From Cryptomeria japonica (lineage: Eukaryota > Streptophyta > Pinopsida > Cupressales > Cupressaceae): a stretch of 64,000 nt of DNA. The notes under the pieces are model-generated. The model worked only from the letters and a program-made list of their open reading frames with translations, had not been told where the DNA came from and ran no database searches. The stretch covers positions 190,609,619 to 190,673,618 of the forward strand of contig NC_081410.1 of assembly GCF_030272615.1 (NCBI RefSeq), read 5' to 3'. How positions within the stretch are numbered: position 1 is the stretch's first letter; the number at the start of each line of letters is the position of its first letter. Both the position numbers and the translations under genes were made by a program. This document shows, piece by piece, positions 20,790 to 31,434 of this stretch.

Positions 20790-21780
20790 TTTGCATGATG
20801 TCCCAGATTCGAAGGTCATCCAAATCTGCACAAGAACAAGTAAACTCAAGTTATAATCTCCATTTTATGTGTAACTTTTGAATTTGGTGGCTAAGTAATT
20901 TATGATTTTACTCTCTTCTCAACACTTAGCCTTGAAAATTCCTTGAAAATTATCTAACTTAATGAGTTTACAGTCTGATTTTAACTTCAAAATCAGAACT
21001 TGGGAAAAATTAAGTTCATTCAAACTCCTTGAAATTCATTCTAACTTGTTTGAAAGGCAGAAAATGAGAAAGAAAAGAAGGGAAATCTGCTATATTTGTT
21101 CTTTCTCTTTAAAACTTTGAAGAAAGATTGGGTTCAAAACCCAATACCCGGCCCTCAAAACTAATTTTCACCTTCGAAGAAAGAAGAAGAATGAAAAAAG
21201 AAGCTGCTTGGAGGATGAAAAATCAGATGTTAACCAGAAAATTAATGAATTTGTCTTCCAAATAGTCAAGGTCCCTCCAAAATCTCTGTGCAAACTTGTG
21301 AAAAATGGTTGAAAATCTCAGACTTGAAATCTTTCTTGAAATCACTTCCAACTTGCAAAAACTCTTAAAAATTCTCTCAAAAATGTCCTTCACCTGCAGA
21401 AAACTTCTCTCAAAAACTCTCTCAACTTGCTTTTGAAAGTTCGAACCTCATATGAGGAAATGAAAGAATGAAATGCATTTGTATTGGAATTCGAATTCTT
21501 CATTTAGAAACTCAGTAAATCTTCCAAAATTTGTTTCTATTTCATCCTCAGTCCTTCAAATCTGCAAAGAATGTTTCTAATTTGATCTTCAATTGACTTG
21601 TCATCTCTATCAAGTTTGAATCCTTCATCTTGTTTCACAAATGCAAGTTTCTAATTCGATTTTCAGTTCATAATTCGAAGTAAATCTGCAGTATTCTTCT
21701 TTGAAAAACCTTCCAATTTGGTCTTAGTTCGAACTTCATCATCAAATCTTGCTAACATCATTCAAGAATATTCCTTTTCT
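20790..21780 (-). other. 5' UTR, intron and upstream leader of copy 2
   Basis: It contains the TTCTTGTGCAG acceptor (ending 20826) and a donor-like CAG|GTGAAG near 21399. The rest is AT-rich with no gene. I saw no clear TATA equivalent to the one at 8077. Confidence 0.45.
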
Positions 21781-21794
21781 CAAACTTAGCATGT

Positions 21795-22350
21795 ATCTCT
21801 CTTGGGCGGACTTTCTTTGACTTGTTTCTTCTTCAATCAAAGGTAGGGTGGACTTCATTATCATTGTGCACCATGTGTCATGCTAGGGCGGACTTCTTCA
21901 CACTTAGGAACCATATGCTCATGACCTTAGGTGGACTTCATTTGCTTAACTCAAGGCGGACTTTAACTGATTTATGCACCTTTCCCAAGCTAGGGCGGAC
22001 TTTATGATTTTCATAAATCTTTTCATAGGGCGGACTTGGTAAAGTTCATGCTCTTGTTTCATGGGCGGGGTTCATCCAATTCATGCACCTCATACTTCAA
22101 CCAAGGGCGGACTTTCTTTGCTTCATGGTCCTTAGGAAAGGCGGACTTCATCATGTTCAGGAACCTTTCTCATGCTGCCCTCATACCCTTGGGCGGACTT
22201 TATCATTTCCTTGCACCATGGTGAGGGCAGAGTTGGATCATCTTAGGCACCTTTCACTTAGACAAGGGCAGACTTTCTCAACTTCATGACCCATTGCTAT
22301 CACCTCTAAGGCGGACTTCATGGATTTTAAGAAACCAAGGAGGGCGGACT
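21795..22350 (-). repeat. Array of about 15 AAGTCCGCCC motifs in the copy 2 leader
   Basis: On the plus strand, (A/G)GGCGGACTT recurs at about 21806, 21848, 21884, 21928, 21956, 21994, 22027, 22105, 22139, 22191, 22267, 22309 and 22344, with two further variants (GGGCGGGGTT at about 22062 and GGGCAGAGTT at about 22225). Spacing is irregular, 28-60 bp. The spacers are unique but share CATGAGCA/CATGGTGCA-like words. It is not a CRISPR array (plant DNA, very short irregular repeats). The equivalent part of copy 1 has degenerate forms only. Confidence 0.85.
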
Positions 22351-22965
22351 TCAAGGAATCCACGCACCATGAGATCAAACCTTAAAATCTTGATAACTTT
22401 TGCAATTCCTGTCAGATCATCTTGAAATTTGAAAACCATACTTCATTCATCCGCTAAATTCATCAGGATCCCTAAAATTTAGGAAGTTGACTTTTTGGGT
22501 AAAAACTTGGATTTTAGGAGGAATTCGTCGATCATTCAGTGCATCTCAGTGTCAATAGTGCAAACCCTTTTCCAAAAATAGAAAAAGCAAGCATCCCTAA
22601 AAAAAAGGAAAAACTTTCTAAAATTAGCCATTTTGAGGATCGTGCTTAAAGTGCCAAAAATGAAACTTCCTAAAAAATTGGAAAAAAAAAAAAAAAAAAA
22701 AAAATTTCCAAAAATAGATAGTTGTCCAAATCCACTCAAATCAATTACAATCTCTGTCCTTTGGCCTTTCTAGGCACTTTGACGGTGTCTAGACTCTGTT
22801 CTAACCATGGCTTGCACAAACTGACTCACAACTTTCAAAACTAACAAAATTTGGCAATACCAATGCAAGAAGGTCACAAGGCTCTAACAAAAACCCTAGA
22901 AAGCAAGAAAGCATGAGGGTCCCCATTTGCAATGGGGTGATGTGTAAAAAGGCCACAACATGTAG

Positions 22966-25068
22966 GCTTTGGAGGTTTCGTTGTAGCCCACAAATATTCC
23001 TCTTTTGCCAGAAGGTTCCAACTTGGTTCTCTTATCTTTGGGCACATGTACATATATTGGACACCCAAAGATCCTCAAGTGATTGATATCGGGCTTGATC
23101 CCTGAAAAGGCTTCTTCTGGGGTCATGTCCTACAAAATCCGATGGGGGCATCTATTCTAAATATACACGGCTGTTCTAGAGGCTTCAGCCCATAGAAAAG
23201 TCTGCAGATCCTGATCATGAATCATATTTTGCAGCTTCAACAATAGATCTATTCTTTCTTTCTACAACCCCATTTTGATGTGGGTTGTAGGGAACACAAA
23301 ACTCCCTCTTGATCCCTATCTCAACACAGAAATCATGAAAGCTACCCGAGGTGTATTCACCTCCATTGTCAGACCTTAAAACTTTAATTCTATTCCCAAA
23401 TAAGTTTTCATATAAAGCCTTAAATTCTTTGAATCTACCTAGGACTTCATTAGATTCTTTAGACTTTAAGAAATAAATCCAAGTCTTCCTAGACTAGTCA
23501 TCTGTGAAGATTACATAATACAAGAAACCACTTGGAGATGCAATAGACATAGGTCCACATAAATCAAAATTTACAAAAGCTATTTTTTCCTTGGACCTAC
23601 TTTCACTTTTATGAAATGGACTCTTAGTGTTTTTACCCATAGCACAGCCCTTACATGTATCATCATAAACATGACTAAGTTTGGGCATACCTTTAACCAT
23701 CTTCTCCAAGGTTGGAAGAGCCCGAAAGTGTAGGTGACCAAGTCTTCTATGCCGCAGTTCGCTTGAGCTGGAAATGTTATGTAGAAGAGCTTGAACCGAA
23801 CGAATGAAAAGCTTGTACAGGCTGTCATACCGATTCCCAATCACACGAGCAAATTTGATGATGGATTTATTTGGCCATGCAAGAACTCTTCCCTCAATGA
23901 ATGCCACTTGATAACCTTTATCCTCCAAGGCGGAAATGGAGATAAGGTTCCTCCTAATCCCTGGTACAAACAAAATATCACTGAGATGAAGAGATATTCC
24001 AGAATCAAGGTTGAGGGAAGTGGCACCAAAACCCTTCACAGAATAGCGTGCATCATCTCCAATAATCACTTGGAGATTAGTCTCCCTCTCCACCAAATCT
24101 GAAAGATGCCCCCGATAGCCGGTGATGTGTCTAGAGGCACCATTGTCAATCAGACAGGTATCACTATCCATGGGAACATTGCTTGACAATGCTGAAATGA
24201 AGAGGAAATCATTGGAATTGTCTTTTGCTTCTTTCTGATTTGAAACTTCATTAATGTTCGCCCCTTGTTGCTTCGGCCTTGACAAACAATCTCTTGCGAA
24301 GTGACCAAACTTGTCACATCTAAAGCACTGAATTTGGGAGAGATCTTTCTTCTTCTTCTTTGAATCAGGAGCAAATTCTGATCTTTGATCTCTATGCCTC
24401 TTGAAGTTGCCTTTCTTCCAATTCCCTCCTTTCTTCTTGATGGACTGAGAGGCAAGAACATGAGTGTCTTCACCATGAGAGCTCTTGATGATGTCTCTAG
24501 CAGCCAGTCTTGATTCCTCTTGAATGCAATCAGCATGAAGGCAGTCAAACTTGGGAAATTTGGGTCTCCCACTTATGCCTTGGATAAATGGCTCCCAAGA
24601 GTGAAGAAGACCATTCAATGCTAGCATGACAAGATCCTTGTCCACAACTTCATCTCCAATGGCGTTGAGCTAATCTCTCAAATCTGAAATCTTCATGAAG
24701 TAGGTGATGACAGATTCTCCTTTCGTCATCTTGACATGATGAAGTTGTTGTCTTAACGCTAGTGCTCTACTTGTGTTGTTGATCTCGTACATCCCTTCCA
24801 ATGCCTTGAACATATCTCTGGTTGAAGACATCTTGGAGATGATAGGAACAAGATGATCTTTCACGGAGTCAATTAGAATCTTCTTGGCTTTGATTGCATT
24901 CTTCTTGAATTGAAGTTTCTCTTCTTGATCTTTAGGTTCAAACTGTTCTTTTCCTTGCACGAACTCAAGAAAATAATTTTCTTTGAGGGTAACAAGAATT
25001 CTGAATTTCCATGAAGTGAAATTCGAAGCTCCTTCAAGTTTGTCTTCAACTTTCAGACCGTACACCAT
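22966..25068 (-). pseudogene. Copia gag, protease and integrase (host Copia)
   Basis: Gag starts at ATG 25068 (MVYGLKVEDKLEGASNFTSW) and continues through VPIISKMSSTRDMFK and MLALNGLLHSWEPFIQ. The CCHC knuckle CFRCDKFGHFARDC is at about 24290-24335. The protease has CLIDNGASRHITG, where the catalytic DSG has become DNG (about 24140). The integrase zinc region has HRRLGHLHFRALP and CKGCAMGKN, then TDD-stop-SRKTWIY, SDNGGEYTSG and, interrupted, PEEAFSGIKPDI. Stops occur near 24670 and 23494, and more toward 22966. The interruption at 22961 is the giant element copy 2; the chain resumes at 16730. Confidence 0.9.
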
Positions 25069-25139
25069 CTTGAACGCTGGAAATGGTAAGAAGGTGAAGT
25101 AGGAGTGTTGCTATCACACAGTCCGATCACAATCTAATC

Positions 25140-25158
25140 AACCTTGGCTCTGATACCA
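25140..25158 (-). promoter_or_regulatory. Primer binding site of the host Copia
   Basis: The minus strand reads TGGTATCAGAGCCAAGGTT immediately 3' of the LTR. This is complementary to the 3' end of plant initiator tRNA-Met, as usual for Copia elements. Confidence 0.9.
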
Positions 25159-25793
25159 TGTTAGTTTTATATCAGACTGTTAATTTTAGATCAAACATAT
25201 AGCAATGACAGAAAATCAACACAAAGAATACCCTGGGAAAACCTCCCACTTGGAGGTCAAAAACCCAGCAATTAATCTTAGCTTTTATAATGCAATAATC
25301 AATATGAGTCTTTACAAATCTGCTTTAACACTTGAAGCACTAGGAACAGCAGTATGTACACTAAACTAGTGCATACAGCAGTATAATGAACTTACCTGCG
25401 ACATACTTGATTCGCTGAACAAGGAAGGATATTTTGCTAGACAAGGTGAGTATGAGCAGACCAATGAATGAGCGCACTAGAGCCTGAGCCCTCAAATCCC
25501 TCAGAATTCGCTGCCCTAGAAGGAGATTCGCTGCTCCAGAATAGTTCGCTGTCCTTGAAGATGAATTTACTGACCTTTGATATAATTCGCTGACCTTTGA
25601 TATTATTCGCTGGTCTTGAAGATGTAATTCGCTGCCCTAGAAGGATGTATTTGCAGACTAGATGAATAATGTAACTTGCTGAATGCTTGATTGAATGAAC
25701 TCACTGAATTGTGTCCTTTGAATGACAAATGCATCTCCTTTATATAGGAGGAAGGCACCTATTCACAATAGGGCGGCTTACAATAATAATATA
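25159..25793 (-). mobile_element. Truncated 5' LTR of the host Copia
   Basis: Plus-orientation start TGTTAGTTTTATATCAG; it matches 3942-4742 until CTTACAATAATAATATA. The outer (U3) part of about 160 bp is missing and replaced at about 25794 by the LTR of the next Copia. It retains CCTTTATATAGG (minus-strand TATA, about 25739-25748) and five or more ATTCGCTG motifs. Confidence 0.85.
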
Positions 25794-26299
25794 CCCATGT
25801 ATAAATACAAGATATAGTGATGCCTTGTTACAATCACTCAAGCAATAATCTCTTCATCACCGAATATCTCGGCAATATCAGCAAACTTGCCTTAGGCACC
25901 AGCGAACTTGTTTTGGACATCAGCGAACACACATTAGAGACCAGCGATCACACCTTGGAGGCCTGCGATCTTCATCTGAGTCTCAGCTAACATCATCTCT
26001 GCTCATAGTCTCAAGTTCTGAGTGTATTTCATCTGCCGAATCTACCCTAGAATCTGCCCTATTGGTGATTGAAGGATATTTCAAGTTCAAATCATAAGTT
26101 ACAAGTCAGATAAGTCAGTCTTGCCTTTGCCCTAGGAGGGTGAATTGTATTTGATCAATTGCTAATATTAATAAATAAGATCTGAACATTGTTGCTGGGT
26201 TTTTCCTCCAAGAGGGAGGTTTTCCCAGGGTATATGTGTGCTATGTGTGTATTTTGTCTCTATCTATGTTTTATGTTAATCCGATCACTAAAATTAACA
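25794..26299 (+). mobile_element. Truncated 5' LTR of the plus-strand Copia
   Basis: Nearly identical to the 3' LTR from about 30928 onward (ATATAAATAC.AGATATAGTG to CACTAAAATTAACA). The first 250 bp or so of U3 are lost at the head-to-head junction. TATAAATA lies at 25800. A degenerate PBS, TGGTATTAGAGCTTTAG, follows at 26300. Confidence 0.88.
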
Positions 26300-26379
26300 T
26301 GGTATTAGAGCTTTAGGTTCATTCTAAGTAATCAGATTAACAGTAAGCTTTCACCTTCAGTTTGTTGTTTTATTTCAAG

Positions 26380-28667
26380 ATGGTGATAGGTCTAAAAGTA
26401 GAGGACAGAATTGATGGGGCTCTTAATTTTACCTCTTGGAACGTTCGTGTTCTCCTTGCCCTTGAGGAGATTTGATCTATTGCAGTTTGTAGAAGGTAAG
26501 TATCTGCCTGAGCCCTCAGATCCAGAAGAGTTAAAGCAATTCAAGAAGAATGCTCTTAAGGCCAAAAAGTTCCTAATCGATTCTATAAAGGATCATCTTG
26601 TCCCAATCATCTCCAAGCTACCTTCAGCCAGGGAGATGTTCAAACACTTAGAGGGAATGTATGAGATCAACAACATCAGCTGGGCACTTACCCTAAGGTA
26701 GCAACTACTTCAAGTCAAGATGGGTAAGGGAGATTCAGTAATGTCTTTCTTCATGAAAATTTCAGAATTGAAGGATCAACTCAGCTCCATTGGAAATGAA
26801 GTTGTGGACAAGGACATTGTCATGACTGCACTAAATGGACTTCCTGATTCCTGGGATCCATTCATTCAAAGCATACGCGGAAGATCTAAATTTCCCACAT
26901 TTGATCGCCTCTGGTCTGATTGCATTCAAGAAGAATCACACTTAGTTGCAAGAGGAATGCTCAAGGGCACTCATGGAGGTGACCATCACATGCTTGCGTC
27001 TCAATGTGTCAAAAGGAGGGATGGTCATTGGAAGAAGAACAACTTCAAAAAAAATAGAGATTTCAGATCTCCTGTTGCTCACGATTCAAGGAAGAAGCCA
27101 AGGGATCTTTCATGTATCTGTTGCTTCAAATGTGATAAGTTTGGACACTGTGCTAAAGAATGTCAGAATCTGCCCAAGCAAGGAGAAGCGAACCTGAATG
27201 AAGTTGCAGATTCGAAGGATGACGAAGACTTCCTCTTCATTTCTGCCTTATTCAGCAATGTGCCAACTGACAACAACACTTGGTTGATAGACAGTGGTGC
27301 ATCAAGGCATATCACGGGGTACCGGAAGCACCTCTCAGACTTAATGGAGAAAGAGTCCAACCTTCATGTGGTAATTGGTGATGATGCTCATTATTCGGTA
27401 AGAGGTTTTGGCAATACTTCTTTAAATTTAAAATCTGGTATCTCTTTGCATCTTAGTGATATTTTATTTGTTCTTGGAATTAAAAGAAATTTAATCTCCA
27501 TTTCTACCCTAGAAGATAAAGGTTATCAAGTAGCATTTTCTGAGGGTAGAGTACTTGCATGGCCTAAGAAATCTAGTTTTAAATCTGCTCGTGTTATTGG
27601 AAATAGATATGATAGTTTGTATAAGCTTTCAATTCACCTTGTTCAAGCACTCATTCATGAGGCTCCCGAATCTAGCGAGCTATGGCACATAAGGCTTGGT
27701 CACCTTCAGTTCCAGGCACTTCCCTCACTTGAAAAGATGGTTAAAGGTATGCCTAAACTTAGTCATTTTCATGATAATACTTGCAAAGGTTGTGCATTAG
27801 GTAAGAACACTAAAAGTCCATTTTCATAAAAGTGAAAGTAGAGCCAAGGAAAAATTAGCACTTGTTCATTCTAACTTATGTGGACCTATGTCAGTTCCTT
27901 CTCCCAGTGGATTTCTATACTACGTTACATTTAAAGATGATTTTTCTAGAAAGACTTGGATTTACTTTCTAAGATCTAGAGAATTTAATGAAGTACTAAG
28001 TACGTTCAAAGAATTTAAGGCTCTAGTTGAAAATATATCTGGTAAAAGGATTAAAGTGTTAAGATTTGATAATGGAGGTGAATACACCTCAAGTAGTTTT
28101 CATGACTTTTGTGTAGAGACAGGAATTAAGAGGGAGTTTTGCGTCCCCTACAATCCTCAGCAAAATGGTGTGGCTGAAAGGAAGAATAGAGCCATTGTTG
28201 AAGCAGCTAAAGGTATGATTCATGATCAGGACCTGCAGACTTTCCTATGGGCCGAAGCAGCTAAGACTGCAATGTATATTCAGAACAGATGCCCTCATCG
28301 TGTCCTAAAGAACATGACTCCCGAAGAAGCCTTCACTAGAGTCAAACCTGATATCAGTCACCTAAGGATTTTTGGAAGTCCTGTCTATGTTCATGTGCCA
28401 AAAGAAAAGAGATCTAAGCTAGAGCCATCCAAGAAGAAAGGTATCCTTGTTGGATACAATGAGTCCTCCAAAGCATTTTGTGTCTACATTCCAAGACAAA
28501 GGTACATTGAGGTAAGTAGGGATGTTACGTTTGAAGAAAATATTGCTTTTAAGAAATCTAAAGGTTCCCTTGTCAATAATGATAGAGAAGTTAATGATAA
28601 TCAAGATATGGATATTGATACTAACCCTGAGATTCAGAGTGAGTCTATTGAGCCTCGAACCTATTGA
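26380..28667 (+). pseudogene. Copia gag-protease-integrase, plus-strand element
   Basis: Gag starts at ATG 26380 (MVIGLKVEDRIDGALNFTSW). A one-base shift near 26468 moves it into the frame opening at 26411, and a TAG at 26699 replaces the Gln codon kept in sister copies (LR-stop-QLLQVKM). Then come MTALNGLPDSWDPFIQ, the CCHC knuckle CFKCDKFGHCAKEC (27125-27166), the intact protease site WLIDSGASRHITG (27281-27319), and HIRLGHLQFQALP with CKGCALGKN. A one-base insertion occurs near 27822. Integrase continues with DDFSRKTWIYFLRS, FDNGGEYTSS, QNGVAERKNRAIVEAAKGM and PEEAFTRVKPDISHLRIFG. A further shift near 28655 moves into the RT frame. All expected domains are present, but the frame is broken. 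Confidence 0.92.
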
Positions 28668-29817
28668 GCATGGTGATCCTTTTGAGCCTCTGGATCCAAC
28701 TGATGGACCTAGAGATATTGCAGTTAGCAAGAAAAGACCACTTTGGGTTAGGAGCACAATTCAAGAAGCAGAAAAGTTTGCAGCTCCCCAACGAACATTT
28801 AGAGAAAGCCGAAGACCTCATAAATTCTCAAACTATGTTGCAATGATGTGCAATATAATTGAGACTGAACCATCAAGCATAGAAGAAGCTATGAACCAGC
28901 AAGCATGGAAACTAGCTATGGACGAAGAGTATCAATCCATTATCAAGAATGATGTCTGGGATATTGTGCCTAGACCTAAAGATAAGTCTGTTGTTTCTTC
29001 TAAATGGTTGTTTAGAATTAAACATGCTACTGATGGTAGTATTGAGAAATATAAAGCTAGATTTGTAGCTCATGGTTTTTCTCAAAAGGAAGGCATAGAT
29101 TATGAAGAAACATTTGCTTCTGTTGCTAGATATACTTCTATTAGAACTATTATAGCTATTGCTACAACTAAGGGTTGGAAGTTACATCAGATGGATGTAA
29201 AGTCTGCTTTCCTTAATTGTGTCATTGAGGAAGAAGTCTATATTGAGCAACCAAAAGGATATGAGATTCATAATAGAGAATCTCATGTATGCAGATTGAA
29301 GAAAGCTCTTTACAGCCTCAAGCAAGCTCCTCAAGCTTGGTATGAAAGAATTGATAAGCATTTGGTTAGTTTAGGGTTTTGTAAGAATGATGTTGATCCT
29401 AACCTTTACTTTAAAATATTTAATGGTGAAATGCTAATTCTGGTTTTATATGTGGATGATATATTTCTAACTAGTGAAGATAGTCTCATCATTAGATGTA
29501 AGAAAGAATTAGCCACTGAATTTGAAATGAAAGATCTAGGTTTAATGCATTACTTTCTAGGGTTAGAAGTATGCAAAAGATCTAATGAAAATATCCTTAG
29601 TCAAGGAAAATACAATATTGATATATTGAAAAGATTTGGTATGCTGGATTGTAAACCTATGCTTACTCCTATGGAAACTAACTTGAAGAAATTGAGTTTA
29701 TCTGCAGCTAACTCTGATTTTGCAGATCCATCGGAGTACAGGCAGTTGATTGGATCCTTGATGTATCTAGTTAACACTAGACCAGATATTTGTTATGCAG
29801 TGAGTACCCTCAGCTAG
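28656..29817 (+). pseudogene. Copia reverse transcriptase, plus-strand element
   Basis: The frame continues from the integrase tail (HGDPFEPLDPTDGPRDIAV). It then has RT blocks SKWLFRIKHATDGSIEKYKA, HGFSQKEGIDYEETFASVA, MDVKSAFLNC, VYIEQPKGYEI, LKKALYSLKQAPQAWYERI and the catalytic ILVLYVDDIFLTSED (about 29440-29480). FEMKDLGLMHYFLGLEV and QLIGSLMYLVNTRPDICYA follow. A TAG at 29815, at a Gln codon in the expected LSQFM, ends the frame. The reading before 28656 in this frame is a shadow of integrase. Confidence 0.93.
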
Positions 29818-30429
29818 TTCATGAACAAGCCGAAGCATGTTCATCTTGTTGCAGCCAAAAATATCCTGAGATATTTGCGAGGCACAGTTGGCTATGGATT
29901 GAAATATCCAATCAACACTATCATCACTTTGGAGGGCTGCTCTGATTCTGATTGGGCAGGAAGTGTAACTAATAGAAAGAGCACTTCAGGAATCTGTTTC
30001 AGTTTGGGTTCTGTCGTGATTTCCTGGGCCAACAGGAAACAGTTCTCAGTTGCATTGAGTACTGCAGAAGCTGAGTATATTGCATCAAGTGTGGCGTCAA
30101 GAGAAGCAGTGTGGCTTCGCAAGGTTCTTGTTGGGTTGTTTGGACAACTTTGGGAACCCATAGTCATTCATTGTGACAATCAGAGTTGTATTAAAATGTT
30201 TGTTAATCCAGTGTTTCATGACAGGTCAAAACATGTGGAAACTCATTATCACTATGTTTGTGATATGGTACAAAGAGGTGCCATTCAGGTGAAATATGTC
30301 AGCACTGATGAGCAGATTGCAGATGTTCTCACCAAGCCTCTAGCTCATGTGAAGTTTGAATACTTCAGAGAGAGATTTGGAGTTGTTGAGAACACAGCTT
30401 TTGCTGAGAGGGAGTCTCAATCTCAGTGA
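29818..30429 (+). pseudogene. Copia RNase H, plus-strand element
   Basis: In frame with RT, just after the nonsense codon at 29815. Blocks include MNKPKHVHLVAAKNILRYLR, CSDSDWAGSVTNRKSTSGIC, VALSTAEAEYIA, VASREAVWLRKVLVGLFGQ, IHCDNQSCIKM, DRSKHVETHYHYV, and ADVLTKPLAHVKF at the C-terminus. The first Asp, Glu and second Asp of the RNase H active site are visible (SDSDW, STAEAEY, HCDNQ). It is otherwise uninterrupted and is the 3' end of the polyprotein; it ends ERESQSQ. Confidence 0.93.
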
Positions 30430-30679
30430 TGCACTAAGTTGCATCTACCACCCTCTGCGGGCAATGCAAGGTGGAGTCACCCTCTGCGGGCAATGCAAGG
30501 TGACATTGAATCCTTCTCAAGGAGAAGGTTGAGGTGAAAGACCTCCTCCACCCTCTGCGGGCAATGCAAGGTGGATCCATCCTCTGCGAGCAATGCAAGA
30601 TGGATTTCATGGAAAGGTCCATGATGTGATTATTACAATATGTGGTCGCTAGCTATAATCCTCCCTAGCTAAGAGGGAG
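30430..30679 (+). repeat. Copia 3' UTR with four CCTCTGCGGGCAATGCAAGG repeats and polypurine tract
   Basis: Copies of CCTCTGCG(G/A)GCAATGCAAG(G/A)TGG lie at about 30451, 30481, 30552 and 30580, in two pairs. The polypurine tract AGCTAAGAGGGAG precedes the LTR at 30680. The host Copia has the related CCCTCTGGGAGTAGCCATGG at the same place. Confidence 0.9.
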
Positions 30680-31434
30680 TGTTGAAATCAATAGCTAGAA
30701 TCGGATTATTTAAATTAACATTTTTAAATAACATATTGTAATAATTTAATGTAACTTGTAAATCATATGAGGCTGGCCCTATTTGGGTGTATAAGCAATG
30801 TGTAACGTGTTTTAGGGCAGGACCCAAATTGGGCGGTTGAGCAAACAACATATAACTTATAATAAATAAATCATTATTTGTATTTTTGGCGGCAAGTGTA
30901 TTTAGCCGACCTAGCCTATAAGGCAATGTAACCATATATAAATACGAGATATAGTGATGCCTTGTTACAATCACTCAAGCAATAATCTCTTCATCAGCGA
31001 ATATCTCTGCAATATCAACGAACTTGCCTTAGGCACCAGCGAACTTGTTTTGGACATCAGCGAACACACATTAGAGACCAGCGATCACACCTTGGAGGCC
31101 TGCGATCTTCATCTGAGTCTCAGCTAACATCATCTCTACTCATAGTATCAAGTTCTGAGTGTATATTATCTGCCGAATCTACCCTAGAATCTGCCCTACT
31201 CGTGATTGAAGGATATTTCAAGTTCAGATCATAAGTTACAAGTCAGATAAGTTAGTCTTGCATTTGCCCTAGGAGGGTGAATTGTATTTGATCAATTGCT
31301 GATATTAATAAATAAGATCTGAACATTGTTGTTGGGTTTTTCCTCCAAGAGGGAGGTTTTCCCAAGGTATATGTGTGTTGTGTGTATTTTGTCTCTATCT
31401 ATGTTTTATGTTAATCTGGTCACTAAAATTAACA
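30680..31434 (+). mobile_element. 3' LTR of the plus-strand Copia (755 bp)
   Basis: It runs from TGTTGAAATCAATAGC to CACTAAAATTAACA. It contains ATATATAAATACGAG (TATA, about 30934) and the repeated CAGCGAAC/CAGCGATC motifs. GTTAG follows, but the matching left-hand duplication was lost with the 5' end. Divergence from 25794-26299 is low by eye, so this is one of the younger insertions here. Confidence 0.92.

Larger units (their letters stand above)
16736..22960 (-). mobile_element. Giant coding LTR-like element, copy 2 (6225 bp, TSD TGTAG)
   Basis: On the minus strand it runs from TGTTGTGGCCTTTTTACAC to AAAACAAACACCAACA, with TGTAG at 16731-16735 and 22961-22965. Removing it restores the Copia integrase reading. 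Its 5' opening (ACACATCACCCCAT...GGGACCC) matches copy 1 (ACACATCGCCCCAT...GGGACCC), and the gene, telo-box, TATA and 3' end follow in the same order. It is more decayed than copy 1 and shorter in the leader. The two copies are separate insertions into the same Copia, in opposite orientation. Confidence 0.8.

Noticed and set aside
21795-22350. CRISPR-like array of short repeats
   Set aside because: Plant nuclear context, repeats of only about 10 bp, spacing of 28-60 bp, no cas genes. It is a motif array in an element leader.
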